Positions 8,337 through 17,485 of a stretch of 64,000 nt of DNA are shown in pieces (the first letter of the stretch is position 1; each line of letters begins with the position of its first letter). The notes beneath the pieces are model-generated. The model saw nothing but the letters and a program-made list of their open reading frames with translations, was not told the origin of the DNA and searched no databases. Source of the DNA: Rhizobiales bacterium Y(2018) (GTDB lineage Bacteria > Pseudomonadota > Alphaproteobacteria > Rhizobiales > Aestuariivirgaceae); assembly GCA_005502925.1 (NCBI GenBank), contig SCPD01000020.1:1-64000 (forward strand), written 5' to 3'. The translations under genes and the position numbers were made by a program.

Positions 8337-9329
8337 ATGCTGCTGTCACAGATGAAGCATGAAGGTGGGGTCGCGGTGGTCTGCCGCGAGGCGGGTGCGG
8401 CCGGGCGGATCGTCAGGAATGCCGGCGGCGTCTATGAGTTGGCGCTGGAGGCGGCCGACAAAGGCAGGCGGCTCGCCGATGTGATCGCCGATCACGGTCT
8501 GGGCGACACCGTCGATCTCGCCCGCGTCTACGAGGCGGGCGATCTTCTGGCGCCGATCATTCACCCGCACCCGGCCAATCTGCATCTGACCGGCACCGGC
8601 CTCACCCATCTGGGCTCGGCGGCGACACGCGATGCCATGCACAAGACCCTCGCCGAGAAGGACAAGGAGACGCTCACCGACTCGATGAAGATGTTCCGCA
8701 TGGGCCTCGAGGGCGGCAAGCCGGCGCCGGGTAAGATCGGTGTGCAGCCGGAATGGTTCTACAAGGGCAATGGCGCCACCGCCGCCGGTCCCGGCCAGCC
8801 GCTGGTGTCGCCGGGCTTCGCGCTCGATGGCGGCGAGGAGCCGGAAGTCGCCGGCATCTATGTCGTCTCCAGTAGGGCTGCGCCTTTCCGTGTCGGCTTC
8901 GCGCTATCCAATGAATTTTCCGACCATGTGACCGAACGCATCAACTATCTGTTTCTCGCCCATTCGAAGCTGCGCCCGGCGAGCTTCGGTCCGGAGATCC
9001 GTTTGGGGCCGCCGCCCGCCGATATCCGGGGCATGTCGCGTATCAGACGTGAGGGCAAGGTGATCTGGGAGAAGCCGTTCCTCTCCGGCGAAGCCAACAT
9101 GTCGCACAGCTTCGCCAATCTCGAGCACCATCATTTCAAATACGGCCTGTTCCGCCAGCCGGGCGATGTGCATGTGCATATGTTCGGCACCGCGACCCTT
9201 TCCTTCGCCGACGGCATCAAGCCGGAAGCGGGCGATGTCTTCGAGATCGACTGCGCCGATTTCGGCCTGCCGCTGCGCAATCCGCTGAGCATCGCGAAGG
9301 AAGAAGCGGTGACGATCGGGGTGTTGTAA
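8337..9329 (+). CDS. GguC/AraD1 family protein (fumarylacetoacetase-like fold)
   Basis: A 330 aa protein that resembles the AraD1/GguC family, known from rhizobia and Agrobacterium next to sugar ABC transporters. Family members are linked to oxidative pentose catabolism, probably acting on 2-keto-3-deoxy sugar acids. The C-terminal two thirds carry fumarylacetoacetase-like segments. I chose the ATG at 8337 (MLLSQMKHEGGVAVV), preceded by GTGAGG; a 38-codon upstream extension looks non-coding. Its divergence from a sugar importer supports a role in using the imported compound. An IlvD/Edd sugar-acid dehydratase at 41871 could supply its substrate, but the link is inferred. Confidence 0.75.
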   Translation: MLLSQMKHEGGVAVVCREAGAAGRIVRNAGGVYELALEAADKGRRLADVIADHGLGDTVDLARVYEAGDLLAPIIHPHPANLHLTGTGLTHLGSAATRDAMHKTLAEKDKETLTDSMKMFRMGLEGGKPAPGKIGVQPEWFYKGNGATAAGPGQPLVSPGFALDGGEEPEVAGIYVVSSRAAPFRVGFALSNEFSDHVTERINYLFLAHSKLRPASFGPEIRLGPPPADIRGMSRIRREGKVIWEKPFLSGEANMSHSFANLEHHHFKYGLFRQPGDVHVHMFGTATLSFADGIKPEAGDVFEIDCADFGLPLRNPLSIAKEEAVTIGVL

Positions 9330-9344
9330 GGTGGGGCGTGCCCC

Positions 9345-10670
9345 TCACAGCCCCGCCCGCGGCCTCACATCGCTGCCGTCGCCGAAACGCGAGAAGCGGA
9401 AGGGCTCGGGGTCCACCGCCGGCTTCTCATTCGTCACGACCTGCGCGGTGAGGAGCCCTGCACCCGGACCGATGCCGAAACCATGGCCGGAATAGCCGGT
9501 CGAAATATAGAAGCCCGGCAGGCCGGTGACGCCGGAGATCACCGGCAGGATATCGGGTGTCGCATCGATCATGCCGCCCCATGAGGCTTGCGTCGGCACG
9601 GTCTTGAAGGCCGGAAAATTGGCTTCGAGATTCTGCCGCGCCCGCATGAGATCATGCGCCGATGGCGCGGGATCGAGCATGCGATGGCGCTCGAAAGGCG
9701 AGGGCGCGTCCTTCGTCCAATACCGCGCATAGCCGGCTTCTTCGAAGAAGCTCTTGCCCCCGCGCAGCTCGATACCGCTCCATTCCATTTTGAGCAGCGG
9801 CAGGAAATCGCGGAAATAGCGGAAGCTGTCAGGCACGATATCGGCGATCACGCTGCCATGCGACACCGTATAGCCGCCATCGAGCCTTCTGCGCAGCGAC
9901 AGGCCCGGCCCCCAGGCGGCCGGCCCCGGTCCCTTGTCGGTGGCGGCAGTGCGCAGCACCGAGGCCAGCACCTTCAACTGCGGCAGGCGCAGATTGAGGC
10001 TCTTGCAAAAGAGCGACGACCATACACCGCCCGCCAGCACCACGGTCGCGCAGGCGACGCGGCCCTTTTCGGTGACGATGCCGGAAACACGCCCGGCGCT
10101 CACATCGATGGAGCGCACCGCACAGCTGGTCACGATCGAGGCGCCACGCCGGCGTGCTGCATGCGCCAAGGCCGGCGCCGCCATATGAGGTTCGGCCACG
10201 CCGTCATCGGGGGTGAAGAGGGCGCCCGCCCATTGCCCGGCGGCGCCCGCGAGTGTTTCGTTCACTTGCGCGCCACGCAAAATGCGCGACGACACATTGT
10301 AAGCTTGCGCCTCAGCGAGCCACGCCTCGCGTTTCGCCAGCGTCTTCGCGTCGGGGCATAAATAGAGAGTGCCGGTCTGCTTGAACCCGGTCTCCGCCCC
10401 GATGCGCGCCGACAGCCCGCGCCACAGGCGCAAGCTCTCCTGGGCCAGCGGCATCTCGCGCAGATCCCGCCCCATGGTGCGGCACCAGCCCCAATTGCGG
10501 CTCGATTGCTCGCCGCCGATCTCGCCCTTTTCGCAGAGCAGTACCGACACGCCCTTTTCGGCGAGGAAATAAGCGGTGGCGACACCGATGATGCCGCCGC
10601 CGATGATCGCCACATCGGTGCGTTTCGGCAGGCCTGAGTCGGAAGCGACGGGATCGAGCAGGACGGGCAT
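9345..10670 (-). CDS. FAD-dependent oxidoreductase (DAO family)
   Basis: A 441 aa flavoprotein of the D-amino-acid oxidase/glycine oxidase/sarcosine oxidase family. The dinucleotide-binding motif VAIIGGGIIGVATAYFL is at about 20-36, followed by an SSRNWGWCR segment after the second strand. A late STGYSGHGFGIGPGAG segment closes the FAD site. Such enzymes oxidise secondary or primary amines of N-methylated or D-amino acids. It is the last gene of a six-gene operon; only 2 bp separate it from the M24-like gene, and the first four genes encode a polyamine-type importer. A nitrogenous substrate is therefore likely. Confidence 0.87.
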   Translation of the reverse strand: MPVLLDPVASDSGLPKRTDVAIIGGGIIGVATAYFLAEKGVSVLLCEKGEIGGEQSSRNWGWCRTMGRDLREMPLAQESLRLWRGLSARIGAETGFKQTGTLYLCPDAKTLAKREAWLAEAQAYNVSSRILRGAQVNETLAGAAGQWAGALFTPDDGVAEPHMAAPALAHAARRRGASIVTSCAVRSIDVSAGRVSGIVTEKGRVACATVVLAGGVWSSLFCKSLNLRLPQLKVLASVLRTAATDKGPGPAAWGPGLSLRRRLDGGYTVSHGSVIADIVPDSFRYFRDFLPLLKMEWSGIELRGGKSFFEEAGYARYWTKDAPSPFERHRMLDPAPSAHDLMRARQNLEANFPAFKTVPTQASWGGMIDATPDILPVISGVTGLPGFYISTGYSGHGFGIGPGAGLLTAQVVTNEKPAVDPEPFRFSRFGDGSDVRPRAGL

Positions 10671-10672
10671 GG

Positions 10673-11839
10673 TCAGACGCGGATGAGATCGATGTCGCCG
10701 GCGCCTGCCAGCATTTCGAGCCCGTCTTCCTTCAGGAGATAAGTGCCGCCCTGCACCACGCCCAGCTCCTCATCGGGAAGCTCGAGGCAGGAATGCAGGA
10801 CGAAGACCATGCCGGGCTCGAGCACGCGGTCGAAGCCGCGGCTGATCTGCAAGGTCTCGAGCCAGATCGGCGGATAGGCGATGCCGAGCCCATAACCGAA
10901 ACGCATCATCGCCGCGTGTTCGAGCCCGTGCTTGCGCAAGGGTTCGAGGGACGCTTCCTCGATCGCATCGACGCGTGCCCCGACCTTGGTCGCGGCAAGG
11001 CCGGCCTTGAGCGACAGAAGCGCCACGTCATAGAGGTCTGTCGCGCGTTTCGACGGTGTGCCGACGCCCAGCGTCTGTAGAGCGGTGGCGTGATAGCGGT
11101 TGCTGACGCCGGCGAATTCGACATGGACGAGATCGCCCGGCTCGATCGCCTTGGGCCGCGGTGCCGCATGGCCGCCGGCCGAGCGCCAGCCGCTGGCGAG
11201 CTCGGTGGGGATCGCCCAATAATCGCTCCCCGCCCGGCGCATGGCGCCTTCGATCTCGGCGGCAAGCTCGATCTCGCTGATGCCGGCCTTGAGCGTGCGT
11301 TTCGCCGCGGTGAGGCCGATCTGCGCGAATTTGCCGGCGGCGCGCAGCATGTCGATCTCGGCTAGTGACTTGACAAGGCGCAGATCACCGAAGAGATCGG
11401 TCGCATCGGCGAGTTCGAAGCCGGGCAGCGCTTCTTTCAGCGTGAGCGCCATGCCATGCGGCAGGGCATAGGACTGGAATTCGATACCGAGCCGGCCACC
11501 CGAGAGGCCCTTCTCCTTCAGCACTTTCGTCACGAGGTCGGGCACGCTGTCGGTGTGGAGATGGTAGGTGCGGATATCCGCAACCCAGGTCGTCTCGCGG
11601 GCCAGCGCCAAGTCGACATTGCGCAGGATCAGGGTCGGGGCATCGTCCTTGGCGGTGAAGATCAGGAATTGCGGGCTGTTGACGCCGACCCAGGTCTCAT
11701 AGCCGCCGACATAATAGACATTCTCCGGCGCCACCATCAGGCAGGCATCGAGCTCGGCGCGCTTCAGCGCGGCCCGCGCCCGGGCGAAGCGCTCTTTGTG
11801 TTCGTCGATGGAGAAGACGGCGGATTTGGCGTGCATCAT
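10673..11839 (-). CDS. M24 family (creatinase/aminopeptidase P-like) protein lacking metal ligands
   Basis: A 388 aa pita-bread-fold protein with the N-terminal creatinase domain (about 14-150) and the C-terminal M24 domain (about 160-380). Metallopeptidases use two Asp, one His and two Glu as metal ligands. Here the first Asp position is E241 (VHVEFAGVSNRYH), the second aligns to T252, and the usual GHGIGL motif reads GYGLGI. This favours a metal-independent creatinase- or ectoine-hydrolase-like C-N hydrolase over a peptidase. The start has two consecutive ATGs. It lies 20 bp after the PotC-type permease and 2 bp before the FAD oxidase, so import, hydrolysis and oxidation are probably sequential. 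Confidence 0.8.
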   Translation of the reverse strand: MMHAKSAVFSIDEHKERFARARAALKRAELDACLMVAPENVYYVGGYETWVGVNSPQFLIFTAKDDAPTLILRNVDLALARETTWVADIRTYHLHTDSVPDLVTKVLKEKGLSGGRLGIEFQSYALPHGMALTLKEALPGFELADATDLFGDLRLVKSLAEIDMLRAAGKFAQIGLTAAKRTLKAGISEIELAAEIEGAMRRAGSDYWAIPTELASGWRSAGGHAAPRPKAIEPGDLVHVEFAGVSNRYHATALQTLGVGTPSKRATDLYDVALLSLKAGLAATKVGARVDAIEEASLEPLRKHGLEHAAMMRFGYGLGIAYPPIWLETLQISRGFDRVLEPGMVFVLHSCLELPDEELGVVQGGTYLLKEDGLEMLAGAGDIDLIRV

Positions 11840-11859
11840 GGGCCCCTATGGATGAAGAA

Positions 11860-12678
11860 TCAGGATTTCTGCTGCTTGTCGCCGCGCGCCGAAGCCAGCG
11901 CCGCAAGGGCGAGAAGGAAGGTGGTGAGGATGAGAATGGTGGAAATGGCGGCGATCGCCGGGCTCACCTGATCGCGCAGCGACGTAAACATCTTGCGGGT
12001 CAGCGTCGATGAGGGGCCGCGCGACACGAAAAGCGCCACCACCACTTCATCGAAGGAGGTGATGAAGGCGAAGAGCGCTGCCGACATCACCGAGGGACGG
12101 ATCTGCGGCAAGGTCACCGTCATGAAGGCCTTGACCCGCGACGCGCCGAGCGAGCGCGCCACCAGCTCCTGATTGATATCGAAGCGCTGCAACCCGGCGC
12201 TCACCACGACGATGACGAAGGGCAGTGCCAGCACGCTATGGGCCAGCACCAGGCCGGTCAACGTATTGACGAGATTGAGCCTGGCGAAGAGATAGAACAC
12301 GCCGATGGCGACGATGATCACCGGCACGATGAGCGGGATGATAAGAGCTGAGCGCACCAGTTTGGCGATGCCCATCTCGGAATATTGCAGGCCGTAGGCG
12401 GCTGCGATGCCGAGCGGTGTCGCGACCAGCACGGTCAGCACCGCCGCTTTGAGCGAGATGATCGCCGCCCCCGTCCACTCCGGGCTGTTGAAGAGGCTCT
12501 GATACCAGCGCAGCGACAAGGAGCTCGGGGGGAATTCCAGGAATTCCGACGGCGAGAAGGACATCGGAATGACGACCAGGATCGGCGCCAGCAGGAAGAT
12601 CGCCACCGCCAGGCAATAGAGATAGAGCCACAGGCGGCGCAGATGGCTGACGGTCGGATCAGAGTCCATGTCCATCAT
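11860..12678 (-). CDS. ABC transporter permease (PotC type)
   Basis: A 272 aa inner-membrane permease of the spermidine/putrescine class. Six hydrophobic segments start at about residue 16. The EAA loop, LVARSLGASRVKAFMTVTLPQIRP, is at about 170-193. The ATG at 12678 overlaps the stop codon of the partner permease (ATGA), which fixes the start; a 68-codon upstream extension is out-of-frame overlap. It is the second permease of the four-component importer encoded at 11860-15764. Confidence 0.92.
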   Translation of the reverse strand: MMDMDSDPTVSHLRRLWLYLYCLAVAIFLLAPILVVIPMSFSPSEFLEFPPSSLSLRWYQSLFNSPEWTGAAIISLKAAVLTVLVATPLGIAAAYGLQYSEMGIAKLVRSALIIPLIVPVIIVAIGVFYLFARLNLVNTLTGLVLAHSVLALPFVIVVVSAGLQRFDINQELVARSLGASRVKAFMTVTLPQIRPSVMSAALFAFITSFDEVVVALFVSRGPSSTLTRKMFTSLRDQVSPAIAAISTILILTTFLLALAALASARGDKQQKS

Positions 12679-13550
12679 CACGACCTGCCCATCAGCCGGT
12701 CGACCGGCACGATAATCTGGATCGCCTTGAAGAGGAGGAGCGTCACGACGAGCAGCACGACGCCCAGAGCCGAGGCCGCGCCCCAGTCGGAATAGATGGT
12801 GGCGTTCTCCAGGATCTTCATCGAGACGAGATTGATGCGTCCGCCGCCCAGCACTTGCGGCGTGATGTAGAAGCCGAGGCAATAGATGAAAACGAGCAGG
12901 CTGCCGGCGATGACGCCGGGCAGCGACAAGGGTGCGAAGATGGTGAAGAAGGCCTTGTGGCGCGGGGCGCCGAGGCTGATCGCGGCGCGCATCAGCCCGG
13001 GATCGATCGAGCGCATGGTGGCATAGAGCGGCAGCACCATGAAGGGCAGCATGATATGCACCATGCCGATCACCACGCCCGACATGTTGTAGACGAGATT
13101 CAGCGGCTCATCGATGATGCCGAGCGACATCAGTGTCGAATTGACGAGGCCTTTGCGCTGCAGCAGGACCAGCCAGGCATAGGTGCGCACCAGGAGCGAG
13201 GTCCAGAAGGGCAGCAGCACGACGGTGAGGCCGATGATCGCCGCCCGGCGCGGCAGTTGCGACAGGAGATAAGCGAGCGGATAACCCAGCACCACGGTCA
13301 GCACGGTGACCAGGAAGCTCGACAGGAAGGTGACCCTGAAGATCTCGAAATAGGCGTCGTTCTGCCAGAGCCTGGCATAGTGGCTGAGCGTGAAGCCATC
13401 CTTGTCGACGAAGGACAGGAAAAACAGCCAGCCCACCGGAATGAGGAGCACGATAAGCACAAGCAGGAAGGCCGGGCTCGACAGTGCGAGCAGCCGCAGC
13501 CGCTCGCGCCTTGCATCGCCTTCCATCGCCTCTGCCGCATGCGGCGCCAT
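12678..13550 (-). CDS. ABC transporter permease (PotB type)
   Basis: A 290 aa inner-membrane permease. Membrane segments begin at about residue 25, and the EAA loop LMRAAISLGAPRHKAFFTIFAPLSLPG is at about 190-216. The start codon shares a base with the ATPase stop and the 3' end overlaps the PotC-type gene, so all three are translationally coupled. It is part of an importer for a polyamine-like or small cationic compound. Confidence 0.92.
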   Translation of the reverse strand: MAPHAAEAMEGDARRERLRLLALSSPAFLLVLIVLLIPVGWLFFLSFVDKDGFTLSHYARLWQNDAYFEIFRVTFLSSFLVTVLTVVLGYPLAYLLSQLPRRAAIIGLTVVLLPFWTSLLVRTYAWLVLLQRKGLVNSTLMSLGIIDEPLNLVYNMSGVVIGMVHIMLPFMVLPLYATMRSIDPGLMRAAISLGAPRHKAFFTIFAPLSLPGVIAGSLLVFIYCLGFYITPQVLGGGRINLVSMKILENATIYSDWGAASALGVVLLVVTLLLFKAIQIIVPVDRLMGRS

Positions 13551-14644
13551 CAGGCAGCCTCTTCCGGCACGATCAGCGTGTCATTCGCGTGGAGGCCCAC
13601 TTCCACCGGCTGGTTGCGCTGCGGCAGTGCTGCAAGGCTCTGCTGGTCGGTCGGCTGGCGCAGGAACAAGGTCTCACCGCCCTCAAGTCGGACCGACAGC
13701 AGCACGCTTTCACCCTGATAGACGATGTCGTCGAGCGTGCCGGCGAAGCAGTTCCAGCCCGCATCCTCCTCTTTGCCGACGAGGCGGATCTTTTCCGGCC
13801 GCAGCACGATATAGGAGGCGTTGTCTTGTGGCGTCTCCTTGGTTTTCACCGCGCGGCCGCGGAAGGTGGGCTGCTTCTGCCCGGCATCGAGCGGCAGCAG
13901 TGTGGCATCACCGATGAATTCGGCGACGAAGCGGCTCGCCGGCTTTTCATAAAGCGCCTTGGGTGCGCCGATCTGGGCGAAGCGGCCGTGATTGATGACG
14001 GCGATGCGGTCCGACATGGTCAGCGCCTCGCGCTGGTCATGCGTCACATAGATGGTGGTGACGCCGAGCTTCTCATGCAGCCGGCGGATCTCGATCTGCA
14101 TATGCTCGCGCAATTTCTTGTCGAGCGCTGAGAGCGGTTCGTCCATGAGCAGCACGCTCGGCTCGAAGACGACGGCGCGGGCGAGTGCCACGCGCTGGCG
14201 CTGGCCGCCGGACAGCTGATGGATGGAACGGTCACCGAAACCTTCGAGCTTGACCAGCGCCAGCGCCCATTGGACGCGCTCGTCGATCCGGGACTTGTCG
14301 GCGTTGCGCAGCTTCAGCGGATAGGCGACATTCTGCGCCACCGTCATATGCGGAAAGAGCGCGTAATTCTGAAAGACGACGCCGATATTGCGCCGATGCG
14401 GCTCGAGCCGGGTGACATCGGTGGCGCCGAACTGCAGAAGCCCGGAATCAGGCCGGATGAATCCGGCGATCGCCATCAGCAGCGTCGACTTGCCCGAGCC
14501 CGACGGCCCGAGCAATGTCAGGAACTCGCCACCGGCAATGTCGAGATCGAGCGCATCGAGGGCCCGGTAATTGCCATAGGTTTTGACCAGCTGCCTGATC
14601 GTGATCGGAACGCCGGCCTTGCCCGTTTGCTTGTCGCTGGTCAT
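13550..14644 (-). CDS. ABC transporter ATP-binding protein (PotA type)
   Basis: A 364 aa ATPase with Walker A GPSGSGKST at about 45-53, signature LSGGQRQRVALARA, Walker B VLLMDEPLSALDKK and H-loop VTHDQREAL, followed by a TOBE domain. It energises the PotB/PotC permeases encoded downstream. A strong hairpin at 14660-14697 separates it from the binding-protein gene upstream, so its expression is probably set below that of the binding protein. Confidence 0.93.
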   Translation of the reverse strand: MTSDKQTGKAGVPITIRQLVKTYGNYRALDALDLDIAGGEFLTLLGPSGSGKSTLLMAIAGFIRPDSGLLQFGATDVTRLEPHRRNIGVVFQNYALFPHMTVAQNVAYPLKLRNADKSRIDERVQWALALVKLEGFGDRSIHQLSGGQRQRVALARAVVFEPSVLLMDEPLSALDKKLREHMQIEIRRLHEKLGVTTIYVTHDQREALTMSDRIAVINHGRFAQIGAPKALYEKPASRFVAEFIGDATLLPLDAGQKQPTFRGRAVKTKETPQDNASYIVLRPEKIRLVGKEEDAGWNCFAGTLDDIVYQGESVLLSVRLEGGETLFLRQPTDQQSLAALPQRNQPVEVGLHANDTLIVPEEAA

Positions 14645-14659
14645 GTCTCACCGGAAATT

Positions 14660-14697
14660 CTCCCTCTCCCGCTTGCGAGCACAAGCGGGAGAGGGAG
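14660..14697 (-). terminator. Strong intra-operon hairpin (attenuator or mRNA-stabilising stem)
   Basis: CTCCCTCTCCCGCTTG (14660-14675) is perfectly complementary to CAAGCGGGAGAGGGAG (14682-14697), with a 6-nt loop. It sits between the binding-protein stop (14706) and the PotA-type start (14644), transcribed on the minus strand. Stems at this place in importer operons usually cause partial termination or protect the upstream message, giving excess binding protein. No strong T-run follows, so complete termination is unlikely. Confidence 0.7.
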
Positions 14698-14705
14698 TTT
14701 CGCGT

Positions 14706-15764
14706 TTACTGATTGATGAACTTCGCCCAGCGGTCGCGGGCTTCCTGGCCGTGCTCGCCCCACCAGTCGCCACGCACGATCGCCTGCTTGGCGGCGTTTT
14801 CGGGCGCTGTGTTCAGTGTCTTGGCGAGCTCCGGCGAAATCTTGCCGGTGTCGTAGGACTTTGAATTGGCCGGGCCGTAATCGATATATTGCGGGATATT
14901 GGCGAGGATCTCGGGCGACACCGCTTTGGCGAGCGCCTTCATCGCTAAATCCTTGTTCTTGACGCCCTTGGGGATCGCCAGGCAGTCGGCGATGAGCAGG
15001 CCCTGATTGAAGGTGAACTTGTATTTTGCACCCGCCTTGATCGCCGCACTGATGCGCCCGTTCCAGGCGCCGATCATGTCGACTTCGCCGTCGGCGACGA
15101 GCTGTGCTGCTTGCGCGCCCGACGACCACCACACCGAGATATTCGGCTTGATCTTCTCGAGGCTCTTGAAGGCGCGGTCGAGATCGAGAGGATAAAGCTC
15201 GGCGGGATCGACGCCGTCGGCGAGCAGCGCCGCTTCCAGCACTTCCGCCGGATCGTTGCGCAAGGAGCGCCGGCCGGGGAATTTCTCGACATTCCAGAAA
15301 TCGGCCCAGCTCTGCGGACCGGCATCGCCGAATTTCTCGGTGCTCCAGCCGATGACGTTGGAATAGTAGTTGAAGGCTATGTAAGTCGGCTGCACCACTA
15401 CGGGATCGAAGCCTTCCGACTTCACCACATTGTAGTCGATCGCTTCAAACAGGCCTTCGGTCTGGCCTTGCGCGCAGCCGTCGATGGTGAGCTCGGTGAT
15501 GTCCCACAACACGCTGTTGGCGGTCACCTGGGCGCGCACATCGGCGAGGCCGTTGGTCGAATCTTCCAGGATCGTGATGCCGAGCTCCTTGGCGGTCGGC
15601 TGCCAGATCGCTTTCGAGATGGCTTCCTGATAGTTGCCGCCCCAGGACGAGATGGTGATCTGATCGGCGGCGAGCGCCGAGGTGGCGAGAAGCGCGCTCA
15701 CCGCGACGGGCAGCGCGAAGCGCCCGATTTTCCTGGCACGATGACGAGTTAGGCTGGTCGGCAT
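14706..15764 (-). CDS. ABC transporter substrate-binding protein (PotD type)
   Basis: A 352 aa periplasmic binding protein. The N-terminus has a Sec signal peptide with a basic start, a hydrophobic core and an ALA cleavage site near residue 32. The mature protein starts with ITISSWGGNYQEA, typical of family 8/PotD-like proteins. It is the first gene of the six-gene minus-strand operon that runs through PotA/B/C-type genes, the M24-like gene and the FAD oxidase. The regulator at 15980 is divergent. The ligand is probably a small amine or modified amino acid, inferred from the enzymes downstream. Confidence 0.9.
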   Translation of the reverse strand: MPTSLTRHRARKIGRFALPVAVSALLATSALAADQITISSWGGNYQEAISKAIWQPTAKELGITILEDSTNGLADVRAQVTANSVLWDITELTIDGCAQGQTEGLFEAIDYNVVKSEGFDPVVVQPTYIAFNYYSNVIGWSTEKFGDAGPQSWADFWNVEKFPGRRSLRNDPAEVLEAALLADGVDPAELYPLDLDRAFKSLEKIKPNISVWWSSGAQAAQLVADGEVDMIGAWNGRISAAIKAGAKYKFTFNQGLLIADCLAIPKGVKNKDLAMKALAKAVSPEILANIPQYIDYGPANSKSYDTGKISPELAKTLNTAPENAAKQAIVRGDWWGEHGQEARDRWAKFINQ

Positions 15765-15979
15765 GGTCCACTCCCTCCGTGGTTCTTGGATTTTTGCGCC
15801 ATGCCTTTTGGGACGTATCCTATAGGCAAGACGTGCAATCGGAAAATAGAGAGCAGGACAAGCAGGTCAATTGCTATATTGTACTGCGACATATGAGGCT
15901 TGATTTGCTTGGAGTTCTGGACATTGTGTGGCGCAGCGACTAGCTTGGCGAACCCTTCCACCTTCCAGCGGCGCCTATT

Positions 15980-17368
15980 GTGTGGGTTCCTGATTACAAA
16001 TCCAAGCCGGGACGTATCTATGTCGCCATCGCCGATGCGATGGCGGACGACGTCACCACAGGCAAATTGCGCCCGGGCGACCGGCTGCCGACCCATCGCG
16101 AGCTCGCCTGGCGCCTGCAGCTGTCGGTCTCGACGGTCAGCAAAGCCTATGCGCTGGCGGCGCGCCGTCATCTGATCGAAGGCGAGGTCGGGCGCGGCAC
16201 CTTCATCTCGTCGCGTGCCTCCGATATTTCCCGCCTCGAGCCCAACCGCGCCCAGAGCAATCTCATCGATCTCACCTTCAATTGCCCGGTGCAGCTGCCG
16301 GCGCAGGAGCAGGCGATGGCGGCGGCGCTGCGGGCGATCGCCGACGGTCCGCGTCTGCCGCTGCTTCTGCCCTATCATCGCGACTGGGTCGGCATGCCGG
16401 AGCATCGCGAGGCCGCCGCGCGTTGGCTGAGCGCGCGCGGCACCACAACTTTCGCCGATGACGTCGTCATCGTGAATGGCGGCCAGCAGGGCGTGTCGGT
16501 CATCCTCTCCGCTTTGATCGAGCCCGGTGAAACGATCGCTGCCGAGGAACTCACCGACCCCGGCATCAAGTTTCTCGCCGCCAACCGGCATCTCACTCTG
16601 CGCGGGCTTCCCATCGATGCCGAAGGCCTCATTCCCGAAGCCTTCGAGGCCGCCTGCCGCAGCGGGCCGTTGCGCGCTCTGATCTGCTGTCCCAATCATC
16701 AAAGCCCGACCTTGGCGGTAATGCCGGTCAAGCGTCGCAAAGCCGTCGCCGAGATCGCGGTGCGCCACGACGTGCTTGTCATCGAGGACGATGTCTATGG
16801 CGGCTTCCTCGAGCACGCTTTGCCCTCGATCGCGAGCTTCGCTCCCGAGCAGAGTTATTATGTGACGAGCCTGTCGAAGATCGTCTGTCCCGGCCTGCGC
16901 ATCGGTTACATCGCGACGCCGCCGGGCCGCGCCAAGGATCTGATTCCGGGCCTCGGCGCCACCACCTGGATGGCCTCATCCCTATCAGCCGAGATCGCTT
17001 ATCACTGGATCGAGGACGGCACCGCTGAAAAGCTGGCGCATCTGCAGCGTGACGAATTGCGCAAACGCCAACAGCTGGCGGCGCAATCGCTCGCCGGACA
17101 GTCCTTCCGTTCGCTGCCGTCGGGTTTGCATCTCTGGCTCGATTTGCCCGAAACCTGGCGCGCCGAAAGCTTTGTCGCGCAGATCAGGACGCAAGGCGTC
17201 GCCGTCACGCCGGCGGAAGCTTTCGTCGTCGGCCACGGCCCCTCGCGCCACGCCATCCGCATCAGCCTTGGCGGCGCCACCACATCGCGCGCCGAACTGC
17301 AGAAAGGCCTCGACATCCTCGCCGGCCTGCTGCGCGGCCGCCCCGCCGCGTCCTATGTGGTGTTGTAG
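15980..17368 (+). CDS. MocR/PdxR family regulator (GntR HTH fused to aminotransferase domain)
   Basis: A 462 aa fusion regulator. Residues about 8-75 form a GntR winged helix (GDRLPTHRELAWRLQLSVSTVSKAYALA), and residues about 110-455 form a class I aminotransferase domain with the PLP-lysine motif YYVTSLSKIVCPGLRIGY. MocR proteins bind PLP and an amine or amino acid effector. The start is a GTG at 15980. It is divergent from the amine-type importer/oxidase operon, which is its most likely target. The 215-bp intergenic region has an AT-rich stretch at about 15870-15905, but I could not pin down the direct repeats this family normally binds. Confidence 0.92.
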   Translation: MWVPDYKSKPGRIYVAIADAMADDVTTGKLRPGDRLPTHRELAWRLQLSVSTVSKAYALAARRHLIEGEVGRGTFISSRASDISRLEPNRAQSNLIDLTFNCPVQLPAQEQAMAAALRAIADGPRLPLLLPYHRDWVGMPEHREAAARWLSARGTTTFADDVVIVNGGQQGVSVILSALIEPGETIAAEELTDPGIKFLAANRHLTLRGLPIDAEGLIPEAFEAACRSGPLRALICCPNHQSPTLAVMPVKRRKAVAEIAVRHDVLVIEDDVYGGFLEHALPSIASFAPEQSYYVTSLSKIVCPGLRIGYIATPPGRAKDLIPGLGATTWMASSLSAEIAYHWIEDGTAEKLAHLQRDELRKRQQLAAQSLAGQSFRSLPSGLHLWLDLPETWRAESFVAQIRTQGVAVTPAEAFVVGHGPSRHAIRISLGGATTSRAELQKGLDILAGLLRGRPAASYVVL

Positions 17369-17386
17369 CGACGCTGTTTCAGTTTC

Positions 17387-17485
17387 GTCATCCCGGCGAA
17401 AGCCGGGCTCCAATAAATTGGTGAAACGCGGGCCGCGCCGGCCGCTTGCGCTTATTCAATGGATCCCGGCTTTCGCCGGGATGAC
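17387..17485. repeat. Composite inverted repeat (two GAAA/TTTC stem arms)
   Basis: The left arm GTCATCCCGGCGAAAGCCGG (starting 17387) and the right arm CCCGGCTTTCGCCGGGATGAC-like sequence (17461-17485) are inverted copies, and each forms its own 6-bp stem with a 4-nt loop. The spacer is about 50 bp. It lies between the convergent MocR and LysR genes; the right arm runs into the LysR coding frame and encodes its last nine residues. A single diverged arm occurs at 5625-5650. Confidence 0.8.
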
